Part shown: piece after piece, positions 37,041 through 45,139 of the stretch
How the letters are laid out: the number at the start of each line of letters is the position of its first letter
Numbering within the stretch: position 1 is the stretch's first letter
Assembly: GCA_038320885.1 (NCBI GenBank)
Contig: JBBQER010000001.1
Coordinates: 66,880 to 130,879, forward strand
Source of the DNA: JBBQER01 sp038320885
GTDB lineage: Bacteria; Actinomycetota; Acidimicrobiia; IMCC26256; PALSA-610
DNA: 64,000 nucleotides
Direction of reading: 5' to 3'
Made by a program: the position numbers and the translations under genes
Notes under the pieces: generated by a model
Told to the model about the DNA's origin: nothing
Seen by the model: the letters and a program-made list of their open reading frames with translations, nothing else
The model's database searches: none

Positions 37041-37080
37041 GCAAAAAGGTTGTGCCGCCGGGAGAAAGACCCGACGGCAC
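37041..37080 (-). terminator. Rho-independent terminator after the group 2 sigma gene
   Basis: On the minus strand a hairpin forms between 37080-37070 and 37062-37052: GTGCCG, one mismatch and CGGG pair with CCCG and CGGCAC around a 7-base loop. A T-run (five Ts at 37047-37043) follows a few bases after. It lies 28 bases after the sigma stop at 37108 and ahead of the ECF gene, separating the two transcripts. Confidence 0.72.
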
Positions 37081-37107
37081 GTCCAGTTGAGTGCTCCGTG
37101 CCGGGCG

Positions 37108-38043
37108 CTAGACCGCGAGGAGATCGCGTGCGCCGGTGTCGGCGCTCGGGTGCCGCAGCTTCGACATCGCCCGGGCCTCGATCTGACGAATGCGCTCACG
37201 CGTGAGGTTGAAGTACTCGCCAACCTCTTCGAGTGTGCGCGGCTCACCGCGATCGAGACCGAAACGCAGCGCCAGGATCTGACGCTCGCGCTCGTCGAGC
37301 GGTGCGAGCAGTTTCTCGATCTCGGCGGGCAGCAGTGCCGTGGCCGCGACTTCGAAGGGCGACTCGGCCGAGCGGTCCTCGACGATGTCGCCGAGCTCGG
37401 CGTCGCCGTCTTCCCGCAACGGTTCCGACAGCGAGAGGGGCTCGGCCGCGAAGCGCAACGCCTCGGTGACCTTGTCCTCGGGCATCTCGACCTCGGCTGC
37501 GAGCTCGCACAGCGTCGCCGGCCGACCCAGCTTGAGCTCCAAACGCGACCGCGCCTTCTGCAAGCGGGCAAGGGTGTCGCCGGCGTGGACCGGCAGCCGG
37601 ATCGTGCGGCCGGTGTTGGCGATGCCGCGGGTGATCGCCTGGCGGATCCACCACGTGGCGTACGTCGAGAATTTGAAGCCTTTGCGCCAGTCGAACTTCT
37701 CGACGGCGTGCATGAGCCCGAGGTTGCCCTCTTGAATGAGGTCGAGCAGCGGCAGGCCGGAGGCCTGGTACTTCTTGGCGATCGACACGACCAGCCGGAG
37801 GTTCGATTGCACGAAGGTGCGCTGCGCCTCGTCGCCGTTTCTCGCCGACCGGCGGAGCTCCCGCTTCTTGGCCGGCGTGAGGGACTTCGCCCGCAGCATC
37901 TGCTCGCGCGCAGCGTTGCCACCCTCGATCTGCTGCGCGAGGCGAACCTCGTCGTCTTTGGTGAGCAACGGGTACTGCCCGATGTCGGTCAGGTAGAGCC
38001 GGACAAGATCCTCTTCGTCCCGCTCGACACGTTCTTTCGCCAA
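37108..38043 (-). CDS. Group 2 primary-like sigma factor (SigB/HrdB type)
   Basis: The 311-residue sigma-70 protein has region 1.2 (DLVRLYLTDIGQYPLLT), region 2 (NLRLVVSIAKKYQASGLPLLD, GFKFSTYATWWIRQAITRG), region 3 (RPATLCELAAEVEMPEDKV) and region 4 (EVGEYFNLTRERIRQIEARA). Region 1.1 is missing, which together with the length suggests a group 2 sigma for stationary phase or stress rather than the housekeeping one. It stands alone, followed by a terminator. Confidence 0.93.
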   Translation of the reverse strand: MAKERVERDEEDLVRLYLTDIGQYPLLTKDDEVRLAQQIEGGNAAREQMLRAKSLTPAKKRELRRSARNGDEAQRTFVQSNLRLVVSIAKKYQASGLPLLDLIQEGNLGLMHAVEKFDWRKGFKFSTYATWWIRQAITRGIANTGRTIRLPVHAGDTLARLQKARSRLELKLGRPATLCELAAEVEMPEDKVTEALRFAAEPLSLSEPLREDGDAELGDIVEDRSAESPFEVAATALLPAEIEKLLAPLDERERQILALRFGLDRGEPRTLEEVGEYFNLTRERIRQIEARAMSKLRHPSADTGARDLLAV

Positions 38044-38133
38044 TGCCCAATCCTTCGTCCGTGCAGGCGGTGAGCTTGCTCGATCACGTCGGACCTGACC
38101 CGAGCAGCCCCTGCGAGCTCGGCGCCTCCCATC

Positions 38134-38163
38134 CGCGTATTAGTACGATACATACCTAGTCAA
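38134..38163 (-). promoter_or_regulatory. Possible promoter of the group 2 sigma gene
   Basis: On the minus strand a TTGACT hexamer (38163-38158) is followed by an A/T-rich stretch with TACTAATACG about 12-24 bases later, in a region otherwise GC-rich. No hexamer at the ideal 17-base spacing matches TATAAT well. A GTAT/ATAC inverted repeat overlaps it and could be an operator. It lies about 100 bases upstream of the start. Confidence 0.35.
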
Positions 38164-38264
38164 GCGCCTCTTTTTACCCCTCGAACGTGCTCACAACGAG
38201 TCCGTCGACCTATTGCAAACGCGCCGCGAGCCATATATCCGCGAGTCGAGCAGAGGAGTCGGGC

Positions 38265-38585
38265 ATGACCACCGACGTCGAGATAGCGGTCCTCACCGCC
38301 GCGTTCACCGCTCGTCCGGACCATGAGTCCGAGCTCGCCGCGGTGTTGGCGCGGTACGTCGTTCTCGCCCGCGGCGAGGCCGCCTGCCGCAACGTCGACC
38401 TCCTCACTTCCGCCACCCAGAGTGGCAGATTCGTGGTGATCGAGAAGTGGGAATCAGCCGGCGCGGCGCGCGCCCACCTCGACACCCCGCTCATGGTCGA
38501 CATGGCGGCCGCCGTCGTTCCCCTGCTCGCGGAGAAGCCCACGATCGACCTACTCGACGCAATCTCGGCCCACGATCTGGACTGA
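38265..38585 (+). CDS. Antibiotic biosynthesis monooxygenase (ABM)-domain protein
   Basis: The 106-residue protein starts at ATG 38265 with GAGGAG upstream. It is a single ferredoxin-like ABM domain: AVLTAAFTARPDHESELAAVLARYV, ACRNVDLLTSATQSGRFVVIEKWES and AHLDTPLMVDMAA. These small dimeric proteins are cofactor-free oxygenases, quinol monooxygenases (YgiN-like) or heme-degrading enzymes. The heme-ligand asparagine/tryptophan arrangement of IsdG is not evident. An earlier in-frame start at 38187 lacks a ribosome-binding site. Confidence 0.83.
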   Translation: MTTDVEIAVLTAAFTARPDHESELAAVLARYVVLARGEAACRNVDLLTSATQSGRFVVIEKWESAGAARAHLDTPLMVDMAAAVVPLLAEKPTIDLLDAISAHDLD

Positions 38586-38596
38586 CTGACCGACGC

Positions 38597-39199
38597 TTAT
38601 TTCTGGCGGAGGATGTCGACCGGGACTTTCGAGGGGCCGCGGTCGGCGGCGCCGGTCTCCTTGCAGACCTCGCGGACGCCGGCGTAGGTCATGCTCGGCG
38701 CGTTCCAGCACCGCTCGAAGGCGGCGTCGGCGACGTCGGTGAAGCCGTGCTGGAGCCGGAAGTCGTAGAGCTCGCGCTGACGCCGTACCGGCATGCCCAA
38801 CCGCTCGGCTCGCCCGATCGCGTAGATGTCCCACGCGATCCGCTCACCGCGAGGAAGCTCCCGGTCGCCCGGCGCGTCGGCGAAATCCTCGGACAGCCGG
38901 TCCTTCGCCCGCAGCAACATGACCCCGAAGTCGGATCGGGCCTGGTCGGGTGCGAATGTGCGGGGGCTGCGGGTGTCTTCGAGGTTGGCGGCCGACACCC
39001 AGAGGACGGCGCGACCGTCGACCACATCGGTCATGTGCCCGGTGAGCGGCGGGAACAGCTCCTCGTCGACCTCCACCGTGATCTCGACGCCGGGCGGGAA
39101 CTCCACGGTGGCCGCTACGTCTTCGACGAGCGAGGCGATTGTCGGCGCGTCGAACGGGATCAGCGTGAAGGGATCGGGCGTGACGGTGACTCGGCTCAC
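38597..39199 (-). CDS. Conserved hypothetical protein downstream of the ferritin-like pair
   Basis: The 200-residue protein starts at GTG 39199, 16 bases after the stop of the ferritin-like gene. It has an N-terminal alpha/beta part (TIASLVEDVAATVEFPPGVEITVEVDEELFPP) and a C-terminal helical part with DFGVMLLRAKDRLSEDF, RIAWDIYAIGRAERLGMPV and YDFRLQHGFTDVADAAFE. There is no signal peptide or membrane helix. I do not recognise a named domain. It is likely co-transcribed with the two ferritin-like genes and functionally tied to them. It is convergent with the ABM gene. Confidence 0.72.
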   Translation of the reverse strand: MSRVTVTPDPFTLIPFDAPTIASLVEDVAATVEFPPGVEITVEVDEELFPPLTGHMTDVVDGRAVLWVSAANLEDTRSPRTFAPDQARSDFGVMLLRAKDRLSEDFADAPGDRELPRGERIAWDIYAIGRAERLGMPVRRQRELYDFRLQHGFTDVADAAFERCWNAPSMTYAGVREVCKETGAADRGPSKVPVDILRQK

Positions 39200-39215
39200 G
39201 ACGAGATGTTGTGAG

Positions 39216-40049
39216 CTACGAGCTCTGCGCGTTGAGCGCGGCGGTCGCCATCTCGGCCATCTCACGCGCCTGCTCGGTCGACTCGCGCGCGAGCGCCGAG
39301 AGGGAATCGTTCTCCTCTTCGGTGAACCCGGCGAGCTCACGGAAGCGGCGAGCGAGCTGGATCACGTTCTCCTCCTCGTCGCCGCGGAAGCCACCGAGGT
39401 TGAAGATGGCGTCGACCGTGCGCTGGAACTCAAGGGCGCGCTCGCGCCGCTCGGGGTCCTTGTCGGTGAGGCGGCGCAGCCAGTCGGAGCCCATCTTCAC
39501 GTGGGTCACCTCGTCGGCGAGCATCCAGTCTTCGCAGAACTCCAGCACCGGGTCGCCCGACTCGTTCCCGAATTCCTTCATCGTGCTGAACACGTCGATG
39601 GCGAGACCCTCGAGCGCGCGGTTGACACCGCAGAGGCGCAGCACCGGGTCGGGGTTGCACGCGGCCGAGTAGAGGAACGTGCTCTCGGTGTACTCCCCGA
39701 TCTCGGTTCCCATGTGGTCGCCGAGCTTGATCGAGATCTCGCAGTGCCGCGACTCGTCCCAACACTGGCGCGCCATGTCGAGCTTGAGCTGGAACGGCGC
39801 TTCGGTGTCGTCGAAGTCGAAGCAGGTGCGGCCCGCGCCTTCGAGCGCCTGGACCTCGCCCACGAAGATGCCGTGCATCAACGAACGGGAGCGCTCGGCT
39901 GCGGCGGGACGGTCGGTGGCCATCTTGGCCGGACCGGTGTTGCGGGCCGCGATCTTGGCGCCACGCGGGTCGAAGATGCGGTCTTCGATCTTGGAGCGGA
40001 CGAACCGCTCGTCACGGGCGAGCTCGGACTCGGGGAGCATCTTCTTCAT
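39216..40049 (-). CDS. Ferritin-like diiron protein (DUF455-like)
   Basis: The 277-residue, mostly helical protein carries a full set of ferritin-like iron ligands. These are Glu65 in VGEVQALEG, Glu99 and His102 in DESRHCE, Glu147 in RALEGLA, and Glu180 and His183 in ADEVTHVKMG. Two ExxH motifs on paired helices define a four-helix-bundle carboxylate-bridged diiron centre. The start overlaps the stop of the upstream gene (ATGA at 40046-40049). Such enzymes hydroxylate, desaturate or oxidise substrates. The substrate here is unknown. Confidence 0.8.
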   Translation of the reverse strand: MKKMLPESELARDERFVRSKIEDRIFDPRGAKIAARNTGPAKMATDRPAAAERSRSLMHGIFVGEVQALEGAGRTCFDFDDTEAPFQLKLDMARQCWDESRHCEISIKLGDHMGTEIGEYTESTFLYSAACNPDPVLRLCGVNRALEGLAIDVFSTMKEFGNESGDPVLEFCEDWMLADEVTHVKMGSDWLRRLTDKDPERRERALEFQRTVDAIFNLGGFRGDEEENVIQLARRFRELAGFTEEENDSLSALARESTEQAREMAEMATAALNAQSS

Positions 40050-40699
40050 GCGACTGATACCTCCTGTGCCGGTTCTCCCAGGCTACCGGGACCGGCTATC
40101 CCTCCCGACGCCAGCGCGAGCTTCTCGAGCTCCTCTTGGCGGCGGCCGGCTCTCTCTATCTTCTCGGGCGTGTCGAGCAACGACTGGATGAGCATCTCGC
40201 CGTCTCGCCAATCGTCGAATTCGTCCTGCAGTGCGAACGAGAGCGACCGGATGGTCGGCGCGTCGGTAATCCGGCTGGTTCCGTTGAGGTGGTACGTATA
40301 CGCGGCGATGAACCGCGGGATCAGCACGCGGTAGACGCCGACGAGCTTCTCGATCGTGTGCTCGGGCGCCTCGGGCTCGCGCACCGCGTCCATGAACGTG
40401 ACGAACGCGTCGTTGGCGGGCACGGTGAGCCGCTCGGGGTTCATCTCGCGCAGCTCCGGCAGGCGCTTGTGCCACAACTCGCTGTGCCAGGCGTGGTGAT
40501 AGCAGTGCCGACCGAGCACCAACTTCACGTCGAGCTCGGGGACCGTGGCGACCCATCCGCCCAGCACCTCGAAGAGGCGCATCTCGGCCCACTTGTAGTT
40601 GCCGACCCGCCGGGCGGTCTCCTCCACGGAGAACAGGCCGGGGAGCTCCCGTCGGTCCCAGGGCGCGAAAGGAGCACGGGGCTTGGTCTCGTCGGTCAC
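40046..40699 (-). CDS. Second helical, histidine-rich ferritin-like protein
   Basis: The 217-residue protein starts at GTG 40699. Candidate metal-binding residues are Glu39 and Glu44 (YKWAEMRLFEVLG), a histidine cluster RHCYHHAWHSELWHKRL (about 64-80) and an acidic DEFDDWRDGE near 159-168. The helical pattern resembles its downstream neighbour, so I call it ferritin-like, with less certainty. The 4-base overlap with that neighbour suggests a two-component diiron or dimetal enzyme. It has no membrane segment. Confidence 0.65.
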   Translation of the reverse strand: MTDETKPRAPFAPWDRRELPGLFSVEETARRVGNYKWAEMRLFEVLGGWVATVPELDVKLVLGRHCYHHAWHSELWHKRLPELREMNPERLTVPANDAFVTFMDAVREPEAPEHTIEKLVGVYRVLIPRFIAAYTYHLNGTSRITDAPTIRSLSFALQDEFDDWRDGEMLIQSLLDTPEKIERAGRRQEELEKLALASGGIAGPGSLGEPAQEVSVA

Positions 40700-40731
40700 G
40701 GGGGCATTTTCACCGCCCCTTGACCGCTCGG

Positions 40732-41667
40732 TCAAGTAGGGAGCTCGGCCCGGCCGCGGCGCCACGCCCGGGACTCCGCGATGAGGATGCCGCCGAAGAT
40801 CACGACGGCTCCGAGTCGCTCGCCCACGAGATAGCCCACGAACCCGGCAACCACCGGCTCGAACAGCAGGATCACCGCGGCCCGACTCGGCGCGACGAAC
40901 CGCTGGCCCCACAGCTGCAGGGTGAAGGCGATCGCGCTGCACACGACGCCGGTGAACACGACCGCGCCGAGCGCTCCCGCGGTGACGTCGCCGAGGCCCG
41001 TCACGAGCACCGCCGGAACGGCGCACACCCCGACCACGACCATCTGCAGCGCTGTGAGCGCGACCGGATCGAAGCGATGCGAGAGGGCTCCTCCCATGAA
41101 GATCCAGATACCGAACATCAGCGCGCAACCGAGCTCCAACGCGTCACCGGCGCCGAGCCGCAACGACGCGCCGGTCAGCAGGAACAAACCGACGGCCGAA
41201 ACGCCCACTGCGATCACCACGTTGCGACTCGGTAGTCGCCGCGTCACGGCTGTCTCCACCAACGGCGTGAACACGACGAACAGACCGGTGATGAACGCCG
41301 CATTCGATGTCGTCGTCCGCTCGAGTCCCGCGTTCTGCAGCCAGTAACCGGCGAACCCGACCCCGCCGAAGCCGAGCGCGGCGATCAAGAAGTCCCGCGG
41401 GCTCGCATCGATGCCCGCCCGGCGCCATCCCCGCCGCAACGCGAACGGCGTGAGCGCGATCGTCCCCACGATGAACCGCAGCAGGATGAAGCCGGCCGGC
41501 GTGAGGTGTTCGAGCGCGTTTTGCACGATCTTGAACGTGCTGCCGTACGCGATCGTCGCTGCGACGAGGGCGAGCTCCGGCACGAGCGGTCGCCGGGTCT
41601 GCCATTCCGATTGGCTCCCTCGGTCGGCCGGAGCGCCTCCGGCACGGCCTCCCGGCGTTCGCGACAC
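40732..41667 (-). CDS. EamA/DMT-superfamily transporter
   Basis: The 311-residue protein has ten hydrophobic helices in two EamA repeats. The first begins ELALVAATIAYGSTFKIVQNA and the second ALELGCALMFGIWIFMGGALS. The final helix pair has PSRAAVILLFEPVVAGFVGYLVGE, the usual DMT signature. The substrate (amino acid, nucleoside or drug) cannot be told. It starts with GTG immediately after the nadE TAG. Confidence 0.9.
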   Translation of the reverse strand: MSRTPGGRAGGAPADRGSQSEWQTRRPLVPELALVAATIAYGSTFKIVQNALEHLTPAGFILLRFIVGTIALTPFALRRGWRRAGIDASPRDFLIAALGFGGVGFAGYWLQNAGLERTTTSNAAFITGLFVVFTPLVETAVTRRLPSRNVVIAVGVSAVGLFLLTGASLRLGAGDALELGCALMFGIWIFMGGALSHRFDPVALTALQMVVVGVCAVPAVLVTGLGDVTAGALGAVVFTGVVCSAIAFTLQLWGQRFVAPSRAAVILLFEPVVAGFVGYLVGERLGAVVIFGGILIAESRAWRRGRAELPT

Positions 41668-43284
41668 CTACCCCGGCCAGCGGTTGGTGATCGGGGGCCG
41701 GCGGTCCTTGCCGAAGGCTTTGCGCGAGACACGCACGCCGGGTGGTGCCTGCCGTCGTTTGTACTCGTTGCGGTCGACCATGCGCGCGACTCGACGCGCG
41801 AGCTCCGCATTCACGCCGCGCGCGGCGAGCTCCGCGACCGACTGGTCACCCTCGACGTAGCCCTCGATGATCGGATCGAGCTCGGCGTAGTCGGGGAGCG
41901 AATCCGTGTCCTTCTGACCCGGACGCAACTCGGCCGACGGCGGCTTGTCGATGACAGCCCGCGGGATCACTTCGCGCGCGGCACGCTCGTTGAGGTCGTC
42001 GCACAACGCGTAGACGAGGGTCTTCGGGACATCCTTGATCACCGCGAAGCCGCCGGCCATATCGCCGTACAGCGTGGCGTAGCCGGTCGCCATCTCACTC
42101 TTGTTGCCGCAGCTGAGCACCATCCAGCCGAACTTGTTGGAGATCGTCATCACGACATTGCCGCGGATACGAGCCTGCAGGTTCTCCTCGGCAACGTTGG
42201 GCGCCGCCCCCGCGAACGCCGGCGCCAGCATCTCCTCGAACGCAGCGTGCGCGGGCTCGATGGGCACCGTGTAGATCCGGATGCCGAGCCGACCGGCGAG
42301 CGCGACCGCATCCGCGACGCTGCCTTCGCTCGAGTAGCGCGACGGCAACATGACGCCGTTCACGTGCTCGGCACCGAGCGCATCGACGGCAATAGCGGCC
42401 ACGAGCGACGAGTCGACGCCGCCCGAGAGACTTATCAGCACGTCGTGGAAGCCGTTCTTGCGCACGTAGTCGCGAGTACCGAGCACGAGCGCTTCGTAGA
42501 TCTCGTGCACGGGCGTGAGCACGGGCTCGACGCGTGCTGCGGTCGGCGCCGAGTCGTCGAAGTCGACGACGAGGAGATCTTCCGAAAACTGCTTGGCCCG
42601 CGCGACGAGTCGTCCGTGCGCGTCGAACACGAGCGACGCGCCATCGAACACGAGCTCGTCCTGGCCACCGATCAGGTTGACATACACGACGGGGACGCCC
42701 GCTTCGCGGCTCCGTACCGCAAGCATGTCCTCGCGTTCGCGGAGCCGCCCGGCGAAGTACGGCGAAGCGTTGATGTTCACGACGATCTCGGCGCCGTTGG
42801 CGACCATCGCGAGGATGGGCTCGGGCGCCCAGATGTCTTCGCAGATCGAAACCGCGACCCTCGCTCCCGCGATGTCGTAGTTTGCTCCTGCTTCGGTTGA
42901 CGGCGTGAAGTAACGCTGCTCGTCGAACACGGAGTAGTTCGGCAGTCGCTGCTTGCGGTACACGCCGACGATCTCGCCGTTCGCGCACACGGCCGCCGCG
43001 TTGTAGAGATCGGCGCCGACGCGCTCCGGGAAGCCGATGACCGCCGTGCAGGCGCCGGTGCGCGCCGCGAGCTTCGCGACCGTCTCGGCGGCCTCGGCGA
43101 CGAACGCGGGCTTCAACAGAAGATCTTCGGGCGGATAGCCGGTGACCGCGAGCTCGGGGAACACGACGAGATCGCAGCTCTCGGCGACCGATCGCTCGTA
43201 GGCGTCGAGCACGCGCTCCGCATTGCCGACGAGATCGCCCACCACGACATTGATCTGGGCCGCGGCAACGCGTAGTCGGGTCAC
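41668..43284 (-). CDS. nadE: Glutamine-dependent NAD+ synthetase
   Basis: The 538-residue protein joins an N-terminal nitrilase-type glutaminase to a C-terminal NAD synthetase. The glutaminase triad is Glu (VVFPELAVTGYPPED), Lys (GVYRKQRLPNY) and Cys (VSICEDIWAP). The synthetase P-loop is SLSGGVDSSLVA, and later GNKSEMATGYATLYGD and KDVPKTLVYAL bind substrate. It makes NAD+ from nicotinic acid adenine dinucleotide, ATP and glutamine. I use GTG 43284, since VTRLRVAAAQINVVVGD is the normal N-terminus. Confidence 0.95.
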   Translation of the reverse strand: MTRLRVAAAQINVVVGDLVGNAERVLDAYERSVAESCDLVVFPELAVTGYPPEDLLLKPAFVAEAAETVAKLAARTGACTAVIGFPERVGADLYNAAAVCANGEIVGVYRKQRLPNYSVFDEQRYFTPSTEAGANYDIAGARVAVSICEDIWAPEPILAMVANGAEIVVNINASPYFAGRLREREDMLAVRSREAGVPVVYVNLIGGQDELVFDGASLVFDAHGRLVARAKQFSEDLLVVDFDDSAPTAARVEPVLTPVHEIYEALVLGTRDYVRKNGFHDVLISLSGGVDSSLVAAIAVDALGAEHVNGVMLPSRYSSEGSVADAVALAGRLGIRIYTVPIEPAHAAFEEMLAPAFAGAAPNVAEENLQARIRGNVVMTISNKFGWMVLSCGNKSEMATGYATLYGDMAGGFAVIKDVPKTLVYALCDDLNERAAREVIPRAVIDKPPSAELRPGQKDTDSLPDYAELDPIIEGYVEGDQSVAELAARGVNAELARRVARMVDRNEYKRRQAPPGVRVSRKAFGKDRRPPITNRWPG

Positions 43285-43321
43285 CGCGCCAGGATAATGA
43301 CGGTCGTGCCACACTCGATCG

Positions 43322-43870
43322 ATGACATGGGACGGTGACGACTACCAAGCCCGCTTCGACTCGCTCGCAGCGCGCGGTGTCGACGTGCACGGCGAGGTCG
43401 CGTTCCTGCTCGGGCTCGATCCGATCCTGACGTCGGTGCTCGATGCGGGCTGCGGCACCGGCCGAGTTGCGATCGAGCTCGCACGACGCGGGGTCACGGT
43501 TGTCGGAGTCGACGTCGATGCCTCGATGCTTTCCACGGCGCGCAAGGCCGCACCCGACATCGACTGGCATGAGCACGATCTGGCGACGCTCGACCTCCGC
43601 CGAACGTTCGACACCGTGGTGATGGCCGGCAACGTGCTGCTCTTCACCCCGGCCGGCACCCACGCCGCAGTTGTCGCCGGGTGCGCCCGTCACATCGCGC
43701 CGGGCGGCGGACTCGTCGCCGGCTTCCAGCTCGGCCGCGGCTACGACCTCGATGCGTACGACGAGCAATGCACCGCCGCCGGGCTCACGCTCGCCGAGCG
43801 CTACGCGGGCTGGGCGCGCGAACCGTTCCCGGGCGCCGGCGACTACGCCCTGACCGTCTCCCGGTTCTGA
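43322..43870 (+). CDS. Class I SAM-dependent methyltransferase
   Basis: The 182-residue Rossmann methyltransferase has motif I VLDAGCGTGRVAIELA, motif II VVGVDVDASML and a post-I acidic region DIDWHEHDLATLDL. FDTVVMAGNVLLFTP follows, and the C-terminal strands end DYALTVSRF. It is short, so it probably acts on a small molecule. It is divergent from nadE with 37 bases between starts, and PadR follows. Confidence 0.85.
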   Translation: MTWDGDDYQARFDSLAARGVDVHGEVAFLLGLDPILTSVLDAGCGTGRVAIELARRGVTVVGVDVDASMLSTARKAAPDIDWHEHDLATLDLRRTFDTVVMAGNVLLFTPAGTHAAVVAGCARHIAPGGGLVAGFQLGRGYDLDAYDEQCTAAGLTLAERYAGWAREPFPGAGDYALTVSRF

Positions 43871-43896
43871 GCCGCGGGATCTCGGGAATCAATTTG

Positions 43897-43926
43897 TATC
43901 GTGATCGGTTACGATATATCGTGATC
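43897..43926 (+). promoter_or_regulatory. Tandem palindromic operator upstream of the PadR gene
   Basis: TATCGT (43897-43902) and ACGATA (43911-43916) form a perfect inverted repeat with an 8-base spacer. TATCGTGATC then recurs exactly 20 bases on (43917-43926), and CGATATATCG (43912-43921) is itself a palindrome. A repeat period of two helical turns, 32 bases before the start of a PadR regulator, is what an autorepression site looks like. The stretch is AT-rich in a GC-rich genome, so it probably also carries the -10 region. Confidence 0.75.
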
Positions 43927-43957
43927 AGTCAAGAGTGTTCTTCGGAAGGAGTTCCAT

Positions 43958-44473
43958 ATGCAAGAGCACCAACACAGAGGTGGCGGCAGAGGCCGTCACG
44001 GCGGCCGGGATGGCCGCTGGGGCGGGCCCCGGATGCGCAGAGGCGACATTCGGACCGCAGTTCTGGCCGCTCTCACAGAGGCCCCGGGTCACGGCTACGA
44101 CGTGATGCAGAACCTCGAGGAGAAGTCGGGTGGAGCCTGGCGACCGAGCCCCGGCTCGGTGTACCCGACGCTGCAGCTGCTCGAAGACGAGGGCCTCGTC
44201 CGCTCGACCGAGCGTGACGGCAAGCGCGTGTTCGAGATCACCGAGGCCGGACGGACCGAGTCGGCCGAGCGCATCGAGCAGGCCGGCGGCACGCCGTGGG
44301 AGCTCGCGGGCAAGGGCCCGAAGCGAAACCGCGAGGTGCGCGACGCGTTCGCGCAGCTGTACCAGGCGTTCAAGCAGATCGCGACGGTCGGCACCCCCGA
44401 TCAGGTCGACCGGGGACTCGCGATCGTCAACGACGCCCGCAAGCAGCTGTACCAAATCCTCGCCGCCGAGTAG
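43958..44473 (+). CDS. PadR-family transcriptional regulator
   Basis: The 171-residue protein has a glycine/arginine/histidine-rich N-terminal tail (HRGGGRGRHGGRDGR). The PadR winged helix runs from DIRTAVLAALTEAPGHGYDVMQ through SPGSVYPTLQLLEDEGLVRS and GKRVFEITEAGR. The C-terminal helix (RDAFAQLYQAFKQIATVG) mediates dimerisation. ATG 43958 is preceded by GGAAGGAG. PadR proteins repress detoxification or efflux genes and often themselves. Confidence 0.92.
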   Translation: MQEHQHRGGGRGRHGGRDGRWGGPRMRRGDIRTAVLAALTEAPGHGYDVMQNLEEKSGGAWRPSPGSVYPTLQLLEDEGLVRSTERDGKRVFEITEAGRTESAERIEQAGGTPWELAGKGPKRNREVRDAFAQLYQAFKQIATVGTPDQVDRGLAIVNDARKQLYQILAAE

Positions 44474-44528
44474 AGCGGCGAACGCCTTTGATGAGAAAAC
44501 GTGACGGCTCAGCCGGCCGCCATTTGGG

Positions 44529-45002
44529 TCAGCCGGCGTCGGCGGCGGCGTACAGCGCGGCGATGTCGATCTTCTTCATGCCGAGCATGGCCCTCATCCC
44601 CCGCTCGAGGCGTCCCTGGTCGGGATCGGTCATCATCTCGGCCATCGCCTCGGGGCACACCTGCCACGAGAGGCCGAACTTGTCCTTGAGCCAACCGCAC
44701 TGGCACTCTTAGCCGCCCTCGGAGAGCTTGTACCAGTAGTAGTCGATATCGGCTTGGTCCTTGCAGTTGATCAACATCGAGATCGCTTCGTCGAAGGTGA
44801 ACTGCGGGCCGCCGTTGATGGCGGTGATCTCCTGACCGTCGAGCAGGAAGTCGACCGTCAGCACCTCGCCGGCCGGGCGCGGACCGGCATCGGTGTAGTG
44901 GCTCACGGCCTTGATCTTCGAGTTCGGGAAGACGGACACGTAGAACTCGGCCGCCTCCAGGCTCTCGGTGTCGAACCAGAGGTTGGGTGTGATCCGGGGC
45001 AT
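44529..45002 (-). pseudogene. PhnB-like VOC-superfamily protein with internal TAA stop
   Basis: From ATG 45002 the frame encodes TPNLWFDTESLEAAEFYVSVFPNSKI, VDFLLDGQEITAINGGPQFT and DYYWYKLSEGG, the typical PhnB-like (glyoxalase fold) start. It then meets TAA at 44709-44711. The same frame continues directly with ECQCGWLKDKFGLSWQV, MMTDPDQ and MLGMKKIDIAALYAAADAG to TGA at 44529. The family normally has about 155 residues with that C-terminal half. So a sense codon, most likely GAA, has become TAA. This is a nonsense mutation, a sequence error, or, least likely, readthrough. Confidence 0.85.
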
Positions 45003-45087
45003 CGCAAGTCTCCTGTAGCAGGCGTTCGGTCGTCACAGGTACAGACCGTCGCCCTCCGCAGAACTCATCGCGCCGCAACGCAAGGAC

Positions 45088-45120
45088 TCGAGGACCCGAT
45101 CCGGTGGTCGAAGTCCTCGA
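45088..45120 (-). terminator. Possible terminator hairpin after glutamine synthetase II
   Basis: TCGAGGAC (45088-45095) and GTCCTCGA (45113-45120) form perfect 8-bp arms around a 17-base loop, 20 bases after the glnII stop. No T-run follows, so this may be a weak or factor-assisted terminator. Confidence 0.35.
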
Positions 45121-45139
45121 TCCCCTTCGCGTCTGAGTG

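Noticed and set aside
44709..45002. A complete 97-residue VOC protein
   Set aside because: The frame continues after the TAA with the missing half of a PhnB-like domain, so the short form is a truncation.
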